45,959 bases of DNA. Origin: an uncultured Faecalibacterium sp. (GTDB lineage Bacteria; Bacillota; Clostridia; Oscillospirales; Ruminococcaceae). The stretch covers positions 1 to 45,959 of the forward strand of contig CALWZK010000013.1 of NCBI GenBank assembly GCA_944386015.1, given 5' to 3'. Shown piece after piece: positions 39,975 to 45,959 of this stretch. Position 1 is the first letter of the stretch. The number at the start of each line of letters is the position of its first letter. The notes below the pieces were generated by a model. It searched no databases. It saw only the letters and a program-made list of their open reading frames with translations, and was not told the DNA's origin. The translations under genes and the position numbers were made by a program.

Positions 39975-40991
39975 ATGAACATCACCGAATTTGCCGCTTA
40001 CGCCGGCGTCTCCAAGGCGGCGGTCAGCCGCTATTTCAACGGCGGGTATCTCAGCGAGGAAAAGCGGGCCCGCATTGCCGCCGCGGTGGAAGCCACCGGC
40101 TACCACCCCAGCCTCCAGGCCCAGATGCTCCGTACCCGGCGCACCCGTCAGGTCCTGGTGATCCTGCCCAAGCTCTCCAGCGAGAGCTGCGCCCGGATGG
40201 TGGAGGGCATCTCGGATGTGCTGGACCAGAACGGCTACCAGCTGCTGCTGGTGAACACCGCCAACGACAGCTCCCGGGAGGTGGCCGCCCTCAACCTGCT
40301 GCAGCAGAACACGGTGGACGGCGTCATCCTGATTGCCACCATCTTCACCCCCGAGCACCGGACGGTGCTGGCCAGTTTGCGGCTGCCGGTCATCATCCTG
40401 GGCCAGGAGTACCCCGGGTTCTGCTCGGTCTCCCACGATGACCGGGGGGCGGCCCACGCCGCCACCGCCCACATGCTGTCCAAAGGCCGCACCGCCCCCG
40501 GCTTCCTGGGGGTCACCATGCTGGACAAGGCCGCCGGCCTGGACCGCCGCCGGGGCTTTGAGGACGCCCTGCGGGAGGCGGGGGTGCCCCTGCGCCCCGG
40601 CCGCACCAGCATTGCGGCCTTTAATATGGAGTCGGGCTACGAACAGGCCAGCACCCTGCTGGAGCGGGAGCCCTCTTTGGACTGCCTGTTCTGTGCCACC
40701 GATTCCATCGCCATCGGCGCTCTGCAGTACTGCCGCAGCCACGGCATCCGGGTCCCCGAGGACCTGATGATCACCGCTGTGGGGGACAGCGAGGCGGGCC
40801 GGGTGGCCTATGTCCCCATCACCAGCGTCCAGCTCCACTACCGGACCGCCGGGCAGCTGGCCGCCGAGATGCTGCTGGAACATCTGGCCGACCCCCACAC
40901 CAAGCCGGAAAACCGGGTTCTGGACTATGTACTGCGGCCCCGGGCCTCCACCGGGGACGCCTCTCCGGAGGAAGACATCTGGGCGGAATAA
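39975..40991 (+). CDS. scrR: LacI-family regulator of the sucrose locus
   Basis: A 338-residue repressor with GGAGG six bases before the ATG. The N-terminal LacI helix-turn-helix (residues 2-24, TEFAAYAGVSKAAVSRYFNG) is followed by the hinge helix (about 45-57) and a periplasmic-binding-protein-like sugar domain (VLVILPKLSS, NTANDSSREV, VDGVILIATI, FCATDSIAIGAL, ITSVQLHYR). It sits directly upstream of PTS IIBC and GH32 genes in the same direction, which suggests control by sucrose, sucrose-6-phosphate or fructose. The symbol rests on this context. No terminator separates it from the PTS gene, but that gene has its own promoter. Confidence 0.85.
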   Translation: MNITEFAAYAGVSKAAVSRYFNGGYLSEEKRARIAAAVEATGYHPSLQAQMLRTRRTRQVLVILPKLSSESCARMVEGISDVLDQNGYQLLLVNTANDSSREVAALNLLQQNTVDGVILIATIFTPEHRTVLASLRLPVIILGQEYPGFCSVSHDDRGAAHAATAHMLSKGRTAPGFLGVTMLDKAAGLDRRRGFEDALREAGVPLRPGRTSIAAFNMESGYEQASTLLEREPSLDCLFCATDSIAIGALQYCRSHGIRVPEDLMITAVGDSEAGRVAYVPITSVQLHYRTAGQLAAEMLLEHLADPHTKPENRVLDYVLRPRASTGDASPEEDIWAE

Positions 40992-41002
40992 CTGCCTTTT
41001 TC

Positions 41003-41085
41003 TGAAACGTTCTGAAATTGATAACATATAAATCAGGCTTTTGTTTCATCTGCGTATGGAAATACGTCGAAAAATCGTCTATACT
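41003..41085 (+). promoter_or_regulatory. sucrose operon promoter with candidate operators
   Basis: A -10 TATACT lies at 41080-41085 with a poor -35 (TGGAAA, 41057-41062). The -35 is covered by the inverted repeat CGTAT-GGAA-ATACG (41053-41066). Further upstream is TGAAACGTTCTGA (41003-41015), which resembles LacI/GalR family operators. Confidence 0.5.
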
Positions 41086-41169
41086 ATAGCTAGAAAGTGA
41101 AATCGTTCTCTCTTTTTAAAGAGGGTGCGAGAGGTATTGCGGTTCACTGCGGTTCAAAGAGAAAGGAGA

Positions 41170-41177
41170 AAACGTTT
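41170..41177 (+). promoter_or_regulatory. candidate LacI/CcpA-type site at the PTS start codon
   Basis: AAACGTTT is a perfect palindrome inside GAGAAAACGTTTCT, two bases before the ATG and directly after the AAAGGAG ribosome site. It resembles the core of catabolite-response and LacI-family operators. Confidence 0.4.
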
Positions 41178-41179
41178 CT

Positions 41180-42568
41180 ATGGATTACAACAAATCAGCC
41201 CAGCAGGTCCTGGACGCCATCGGCGGCGCATCCAACGTGGTGTCGGCTGCCCACTGTGCCACCCGGCTTCGCCTGGTGATTGCGGACAACAGCAAGGTGA
41301 ACAAAAAGGCCCTGGAGGATGCCGAGGGGGCCAAGGGCGTCTTTGAGGCCCAGGGCCAGCTGCAGATCATCTTCGGCACCGGCACCGTCAACAAGGTGTA
41401 CGACGCCTTCATCGCCCTGTCCGGTGTCCAGGGCGGCACCAAGGAGGATGTCAAGCGGGTTGCGGCCGCCAAGGCTCCTCTGCCCCAGCGGCTGATCAAG
41501 ACCCTGGGCGATATCTTTGTACCCATCATCCCCGCCATCGTGGCCTCCGGCTTCCTGATGGGCATCATGGAAGCCCTGAAGTTCATGGTCAACAACGGCT
41601 TTTTGAACATTGACACTTCCGGCTCCATCTATGTGTTCGCCGACCTGTTCTCCAACACGGCCTACACCTTCCTGCCCATCCTGATCGCCTTTGCTGCGGC
41701 CAAGGTCTTCGGCGGCAACCAGTTCCTGGGCGCCGTCATCGGCATGATCATGATCCACCCCAACCTGCAGAACGCCTGGACCGTCTCGGAGGGTGTCGAG
41801 GTGATGCAGCCCGTGTTCGGCGGCCTGTACTCGGTGCCCCTGGTGGGTTACCAGGGCCACGTGATCCCGGTCATCATCGCCGTCTGGGTCATGTGCCAGA
41901 TTGAGAAGCGGCTCCACAAGGTGGTGCCCGCCATGATCGACCTGTTTGTCACCCCGCTGGTCTCTGTCTTTGTCACCGGCTACCTGACTCTGTCCATCAT
42001 CGGACCCATCTTCACCACCATTGAGAACAGCATCATTGGCGGCGTCCAGACCCTGATCACCCTGCCCTTCGGCATCGGCTCCTTTGTGATGGGCGGCCTG
42101 TACGCTGTCACCGTTGTGGCCGGCATCCACCACATGTACACCATCATCGACCTGGGCCAGCTGGCCCAGTACGGCGTGACCTACTGGCTGCCCCTGGCCA
42201 GCGCCGCCAACATGGGCCAGGGCGGTGCAGCTCTGGCTGTGGCCATCAAGAGCAAGAACGCCAAGGTCAAGTCGATGGCTCTGCCCTCTGCCCTGTCGGC
42301 CTGCATGGGCATCACCGAGCCCGCCATCTTCGGCGTCAACCTGCGGTTCTTCAAGCCCTTCATCGGCGGCCTGGTGGGCGGCGCCTGCGGCGCTCTGTAC
42401 GCCAGCATTGTGGGCCTGGGTGCCACCGGTACCGGCGTCACCGGCATTTTCGGTGTCCTGCTGTGCCTGCAGATGCCCCTGCAGTATATCATTTCGATCG
42501 CCATCGCTTTTATCGTGGCCTTTGTGGTCACCTGGCTGATCTGGAAACCGGAGGAAGCAGCTGAATGA
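41180..42568 (+). CDS. scrA: PTS sucrose-type transporter, EIIBC
   Basis: A 462-residue phosphotransferase permease that imports and phosphorylates sucrose or a similar disaccharide. AAAGGAG lies eight bases upstream. The EIIB domain (residues 1-85) has phospho-Cys26 in SAAHCATRLRL. The EIIC domain (about 105-455) has ten or so membrane segments with the conserved HPNLQNAW, GIHHMYTIIDL and GITEPAIFGVNLRF. There is no EIIA domain, so a separate glucose-type EIIA must serve it. Its stop overlaps the start of the GH32 gene (ATGA). The pairing with GH32 points to sucrose. Confidence 0.9.
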   Translation: MDYNKSAQQVLDAIGGASNVVSAAHCATRLRLVIADNSKVNKKALEDAEGAKGVFEAQGQLQIIFGTGTVNKVYDAFIALSGVQGGTKEDVKRVAAAKAPLPQRLIKTLGDIFVPIIPAIVASGFLMGIMEALKFMVNNGFLNIDTSGSIYVFADLFSNTAYTFLPILIAFAAAKVFGGNQFLGAVIGMIMIHPNLQNAWTVSEGVEVMQPVFGGLYSVPLVGYQGHVIPVIIAVWVMCQIEKRLHKVVPAMIDLFVTPLVSVFVTGYLTLSIIGPIFTTIENSIIGGVQTLITLPFGIGSFVMGGLYAVTVVAGIHHMYTIIDLGQLAQYGVTYWLPLASAANMGQGGAALAVAIKSKNAKVKSMALPSALSACMGITEPAIFGVNLRFFKPFIGGLVGGACGALYASIVGLGATGTGVTGIFGVLLCLQMPLQYIISIAIAFIVAFVVTWLIWKPEEAAE

Positions 42569-43962
42569 ACGCCTTACAGCGGGACCTGAAGCGTCTTGTC
42601 CCCTTGATCGAACATCTGGAGGCCCCCAAAGCGGCTTCTGATCCCCACCGCCAGCGGTTCCACATCCAGCCGCCGGTGGGCTGGCTCAACGATCCCAACG
42701 GCCTGTGCAAAGTGGGGGACACTTACCATGTCTTTTACCAGTACAGTCCCTTCAACCCCAACGGCGGGGTCAAGATGTGGGCCCACGTCACCAGCAAAGA
42801 CCTGCTCCACTGGGAGCAGCAGCCGGTGATGCTCTACCCCGACGAACCCTTTGACTGCCACGGCGCCTATTCCGGCTCGGCCCTCTATGAGGACGGCAAA
42901 CTCTGGCTGTTCTACACCGGCAACATCAAGCTGCCGGGGGACTACGACCACATTAATACCGGCCGCGAGAACAACCTCTGCCTGGCCACCAGCCGGGACT
43001 GCCTCACCATTGACACCAAGGAGTGCCTGCTCCACAACCGGGATTACCCGGCGGGCCTGTCCTGCCATGTGCGGGACCCCAAGGTCTGGGCCCAGGACGG
43101 CCGGTATTATATGGTGCTGGGGGCCCGCACCGCCGACAGCCGGGGCGAAGTGCTGGTCTTTGAGAGCGAAGACAAGCGCAGCTGGCACCACTGCAACACC
43201 CTGACCACTCCCCAGCCGGTGGGCTATATGTGGGAGTGCCCCGACCTGTTCGAGCTGGACGGCCAGTGGTATCTGATGGCATCCCCCCAGGGGTACGAAT
43301 GCCAGAACCAGTATGGCTGCGGCTACTTCCCCCTGTACGGCGATTTCCGCGGCTCCTGCAGGCTGGGGGATTTCCACCTGCTGGACTACGGCTTTGACTA
43401 CTACGCCCCCCAGAGCTTCCTGGACGGCGTCCGGCGGCTGCAGTTTGGCTGGATGGGAATGCCCGACGCATCCTACACCAACCCCACCGCCGACTACGGC
43501 TGGCAGCACTGCCTCACCCTCCCCCGGGAGCTGACCCTGGCCGGAGACGGTTCTCTGCTCCAGACCCCCGCCCAGGAGCTGAAGTCCCTGCGGGGAGAGC
43601 CCATCTCCCTGGTTCCCAATGAGACGCTGTCCATCGACCCCTGCTTTGAGCTGACTGCCGCCCCTCTGGGCAGCTTCTGCCTGACGGTGGCCGAAGGGCT
43701 GGTCCTCACCTACCACGAGCCCTCCCGGACTGTGTCGCTCCGCTTCACCGACCCCACCATCAGCGGCGGCCGGGAGGAGCGGCACCTGGAGCTGGATATT
43801 CCCTGCCGCTCTTTGCAGGTGGTGGCAGACACTTCCAGCCTGGAGATCTTCCTCAACGGCGGGTCCTTTGTCATGAGCACCCGCTACTTCCCGGCACCGG
43901 GCTGTGTGCCGGTGCGGATCAGCGGCACCAGCGCCACCCTGTGGTCCCTGGCCCTCTCCTGA
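42565..43962 (+). CDS. scrB: GH32 sucrose-6-phosphate hydrolase
   Basis: A 465-residue cytoplasmic beta-fructosidase that splits sucrose-6-phosphate into glucose-6-phosphate and fructose. The five-blade propeller carries the nucleophile Asp43 in WLNDPNG, the RDP motif (Arg170-Asp171-Pro172, followed by K), and the acid/base Glu224 in WECPDLF. A C-terminal beta-sandwich (about residues 330-465) contains SSLEIFLNGG. It starts in the ATGA overlap with the PTS gene and so is coupled to it. No signal peptide is present. No fructokinase gene lies in the window. A terminator follows. Confidence 0.92.
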   Translation: MNALQRDLKRLVPLIEHLEAPKAASDPHRQRFHIQPPVGWLNDPNGLCKVGDTYHVFYQYSPFNPNGGVKMWAHVTSKDLLHWEQQPVMLYPDEPFDCHGAYSGSALYEDGKLWLFYTGNIKLPGDYDHINTGRENNLCLATSRDCLTIDTKECLLHNRDYPAGLSCHVRDPKVWAQDGRYYMVLGARTADSRGEVLVFESEDKRSWHHCNTLTTPQPVGYMWECPDLFELDGQWYLMASPQGYECQNQYGCGYFPLYGDFRGSCRLGDFHLLDYGFDYYAPQSFLDGVRRLQFGWMGMPDASYTNPTADYGWQHCLTLPRELTLAGDGSLLQTPAQELKSLRGEPISLVPNETLSIDPCFELTAAPLGSFCLTVAEGLVLTYHEPSRTVSLRFTDPTISGGREERHLELDIPCRSLQVVADTSSLEIFLNGGSFVMSTRYFPAPGCVPVRISGTSATLWSLALS

Positions 43963-44020
43963 TCCATTTTTGCGCAGGCAGCGCAGGGTTTGCTGCCTGA
44001 TGAGAAGGTAAATGATGACG

Positions 44021-44060
44021 CCGGCGGCGGACAGCATTCGGGCTGTCTGCCGCCGGTTTT
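44021..44060 (+). terminator. terminator of the sucrose operon
   Basis: CCGGCGGCGGACAGC pairs with GCTGTCTGCCGCCGG (one G-U) around ATTCGG, followed by TTTTGTTGTTT. Confidence 0.88.
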
Positions 44061-44221
44061 GTTGTTTGCCCCCAGAGGGGGATTTCCCCTCCGCTCCGGA
44101 TCCGCCAGTTTTGCCCAATTTGCGCACCATTTTACCCCATATTTGGAAGTCATGCACAAGATATCCAGTAATTTTTTGGTGCAATCCGGTCTCAATACCG
44201 TTAAAATGTAGGGGTATACCA

Positions 44222-44261
44222 CAAAATATTTCTAATTTTCGCATCCGGGATGTGATATACT
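44222..44261 (+). promoter_or_regulatory. extended -10 promoter of the symporter gene
   Basis: TGATATACT (44253-44261) is a TGn-extended -10 without a clear -35. CAAAATATTTCTA (44222 onward) lies 34 bases before the -10 and resembles the CAAAATATTCCTA block 35 bases before the -10 of the GH2 gene at 9588. Confidence 0.55.
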
Positions 44262-44286
44262 ACAATCACGGTAACCAATATTCCGC

Positions 44287-44316
44287 CACTTTGTACAGTT
44301 GCTACTGTGCAAAGTG
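44287..44316 (+). other. long hairpin in the symporter leader
   Basis: CACTTTGTACAGT pairs with ACTGTGCAAAGTG (one G-U) around a TGCT loop. No T-run follows, so it is not a terminator. It is 81 bases upstream of the start codon, inside the predicted transcript. Confidence 0.55.
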
Positions 44317-44396
44317 ATGTACGCAACCCACTTGGGCCAGTCAGGGCCTGCGGTACCCTGCGGCCGGCCCCCAGAGAAAAAAGGAGTAATCATACT

Positions 44397-45794
44397 ATGG
44401 CAAACACCGGAACCACAGCCGTGCGTCCCTTCGGCATGCGGGACAAAATCGGCTACATGTTCGGTGATTTCGGCAACGACTTCACCTTCATGCTATCCTC
44501 CAGCTTCATGATGGTATTCTACACCGATATCATGGGCGTTTCTTCTGTGATCGTTGGTCTGCTGATGATGGCCGCCCGTTTTGTGGACGCCTTCACTGAC
44601 GTGGCCATGGGCCAGATCATCGACTATTCCAAACCCACCAAGGACGGTCGTTTCCGCCCCTGGATCAAACGGATGTGCGGCCCGGTGGCCATTGCTTCCT
44701 TCCTGATTTACCAGTCTGAGTTTGCCGGTATGCCCATGGCCTTCAAGGTCGTGTGGATGTTCGTCACCTACCTGCTGTGGGGCTCTGTGTTCTACACCTC
44801 CATCAACATCCCCTACGGCTCGATGGCTTCCGCCATCTCGGCCAATGCAGATGACCGCACCCAGCTGTCCACCTTCCGCAGCATCGGCGCTACCCTGGCC
44901 AACCTGGTCATCGGCACTGCCACCCCGCTGCTGGCCTATGAGACCGTCAACGGCAACCCCGTGCTGAGCGGCAGCCGCCTGCTGATGGTTTCCGGCGCCT
45001 TCAGCATCTGCGCTGTTATCTGCTATCTGCTGTGCTTCAACCTGACCACCGAGCGTGTTCAGATCCCCGCCAAGACCGAGAAGTTCAACCTGGGCACCCT
45101 GTTCAAGACCGTCTTCACCAGCCGTGCTCTGATCGGCATCATCCTGGCCGCCATCTGCCTGCTGCTCACCATGCTGACCATGGGCGGCATGAACCCCTAC
45201 ATCTTCCCCTATTACTTCCGCAACACGGCTGCTCAGTCTGCTGTGGCTATGTGCTCTTCCTTCGGCACCCTGCTGGTCGCTGCACCTCTGGCTCCGAGAC
45301 TCTCCGCCAAGTTCGGCAAGAAGGAAGTTTCCATCGCCGGCTCTCTGCTGGGCGCAGCCCTGTTCCTGATCTGCTACCTGGTGCATCCTGAGAACGCTTG
45401 GGTTTACCTGGGCTTCTACACCCTGGCCTACATCGGCCTGGGCCTGTTTAACACCGTTGTCTGGGCTATGATCACCGACGTCATCGATGACAGCGAAGTC
45501 CGCAAGGGCGAGCGCGAGGACGGCACCATCTACTCGGTGTACTCCTTCGCCCGCAAGCTGGGCCAGGCTGCATCCGCCGGTCTGGTTGGTGCCCTGCTGG
45601 GCATCATCGGCTACTCGGCCGAGACCCAGTTTGAGCCCGCTGTCCAGAACGGCATCTACACCATCGCCTGCATCGCTCCTGTCATCGGCTTTGCAGCCAT
45701 CGCCCTTGTCCTGCTGGTCATTTATCCCCTGGACAAGAAGACCGTTGACAACAACGTCAAGACTCTGGAAGCACGCCGCGCTGCCAAGAACTGA
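44397..45794 (+). CDS. GPH-family sugar:cation symporter (MFS)
   Basis: A 465-residue transporter with twelve membrane segments. The start at 44397 (MANTGTT) has AAAGGAG ten bases upstream; in-frame codons before it lie in the structured leader. Features of the glycoside-pentoside-hexuronide:cation family are YMFGDFGNDFTF near the N terminus, FVDAFTDVAMGQIIDYSKPTKDGRFRPW (the loop 2-3 signature), INIPYGSMASAISANADDRTQLSTFR, and MITDVIDDSEVRKGEREDGTIYSVYSF in the second half. It likely imports a glycoside with Na+ or H+. It may serve the cytoplasmic GH2 and GH3 enzymes encoded at 6194 and 9588. It ends 90 bases before an IS-like end. Confidence 0.9.
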   Translation: MANTGTTAVRPFGMRDKIGYMFGDFGNDFTFMLSSSFMMVFYTDIMGVSSVIVGLLMMAARFVDAFTDVAMGQIIDYSKPTKDGRFRPWIKRMCGPVAIASFLIYQSEFAGMPMAFKVVWMFVTYLLWGSVFYTSINIPYGSMASAISANADDRTQLSTFRSIGATLANLVIGTATPLLAYETVNGNPVLSGSRLLMVSGAFSICAVICYLLCFNLTTERVQIPAKTEKFNLGTLFKTVFTSRALIGIILAAICLLLTMLTMGGMNPYIFPYYFRNTAAQSAVAMCSSFGTLLVAAPLAPRLSAKFGKKEVSIAGSLLGAALFLICYLVHPENAWVYLGFYTLAYIGLGLFNTVVWAMITDVIDDSEVRKGEREDGTIYSVYSFARKLGQAASAGLVGALLGIIGYSAETQFEPAVQNGIYTIACIAPVIGFAAIALVLLVIYPLDKKTVDNNVKTLEARRAAKN

Positions 45795-45813
45795 TTTCTG
45801 CCAGCTCATGCTT

Positions 45814-45839
45814 CGTCTTTCATTGCAAAATGAGAGACG
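45814..45839 (+). terminator. weak terminator-like hairpin after the symporter gene
   Basis: CGTCTTTCATT pairs with AATGAGAGACG (one G-U) around GCAA. No T-run follows, so termination here would be weak. Confidence 0.4.
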
Positions 45840-45884
45840 TTCCAACCTCCTAGCCATATAAAACAGAAAGGCCTCCCAGCTTCG

Positions 45885-45959
45885 TGAACCGAACCAGTAA
45901 AAACGGACAATAGACAAAACGCCCCCTGTGTAGGAAAATAAACCTATACAGGGGGTGTT
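45885..45959. mobile_element. IS3-like insertion sequence end (body lies right of window)
   Basis: Starts TGAACCGAACC at 45885, with CGGACA about 20 bases in and then ACGCCCCCTGTGTAGGA. It matches the inverted copy at 75-1 in order and spacing. The element runs past the window end, so no transposase is visible. Confidence 0.55.
45918..45959 (+). terminator. strong hairpin inside the right IS-like end
   Basis: A 17-pair stem (arms 45918-45934 and 45943-45959, loop AAAATAAA). The two non-Watson-Crick pairs are G-T, tolerated in plus-strand RNA (G-U) but C-A mismatches in minus-strand RNA. The hairpin is thus built for transcripts entering the IS from the symporter side and may block outside transcription of the transposase. 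Confidence 0.6.

Larger units (their letters stand above)
43963..44396 (+). other. intergenic and leader region before the symporter gene
   Basis: No gene is seen in these 434 bases. It holds a hairpin CAGGCAGC/GCTGCCTG (43975-43999), the terminator at 44021, an A+T-richer stretch with the promoter ending at 44261, and a structured leader with a long hairpin (44287-44316). Confidence 0.6.

Noticed and set aside
41137-41156. Direct repeat TGCGGTTCA x2 in the PTS leader as an antiterminator (RAT) target
   Set aside because: It does not resemble known LicT/SacT targets, no terminator overlaps it, and no BglG-type gene is in the window.

Overview
The window looks like a chromosome segment of an anaerobic gut Firmicute of the Oscillospiraceae/Ruminococcaceae type (Faecalibacterium, Gemmiger or Subdoligranulum-like). 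This is inferred from the G+C-rich coding style, strong AAAGGAGG ribosome binding sites, TATACT/TATAAT promoters, a phosphotransferase sucrose operon, a GPH-type symporter, many GH2/GH3 glycosidases, and AgrC/LytTR-type signalling. No rRNA and no CRISPR array were seen.

Layout. Both window ends (1-75 and 45885-45959) read as ends of IS3-like insertion sequences facing away from the window, so the segment appears to lie between two related IS copies. 122-4482 holds an anchored aryl-sulfate sulfotransferase, a coiled-coil protein with an AT-hook-like start, a MarR regulator with its membrane protein partner, a Cys-rich small protein and a tRNA-Thr(GGU). 4536-11819 is a glycoside block: an AraC regulator broken by one frameshift, a GH3 with an SDR oxidoreductase, and a GH2. 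The GH3 and GH2 promoters share an unusual upstream element about 60 bp from an extended -10 box.

11997-21673, all minus strand, is a compact podovirus-type virion cassette in P22-like order: small gene, large terminase, portal, protease-scaffold fusion, N4-gp56 type capsid protein, small head gene, connector-like gene, beta-rich tail hub-like protein, small gene, and Gln-rich ejection-type protein. No integrase, repressor, replication, lysis or tail-fibre gene is next to it. Its most striking part is a Prp-like cysteine protease (the enzyme type that trims ribosomal protein L27 in Firmicutes) fused to the scaffold. A Prp-type cleavage motif sits at the fusion joint and another at the N terminus of the capsid protein. 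This suggests a self-contained capsid maturation system.

21908-24699 is a thiol-disulfide relay operon (trxA, trxB, a small Cys-bearing membrane protein, ccdA, a TlpA-like thioredoxin). 24868-33953 is a second glycoside operon on the minus strand: a domain-permuted membrane GH3 with one in-frame TGA, a membrane protein, and a translationally coupled GH2-GtrA-GH3 trio. 34092-36133 is a LytTR response regulator with its sensor kinase. 36322-36927 is an XRE regulator with membrane and zinc-ribbon parts. 36989-39772 is an M16C metallopeptidase.

39975-43962 is a sucrose locus (LacI-type regulator, PTS IIBC, GH32 sucrose-6-phosphate hydrolase), followed by a GPH-family sugar symporter at 44397-45794. 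Overall the region combines carbohydrate uptake and hydrolysis, redox maintenance and a domesticated or decayed phage head module. Family assignments come from motifs read by eye; no database search was run.
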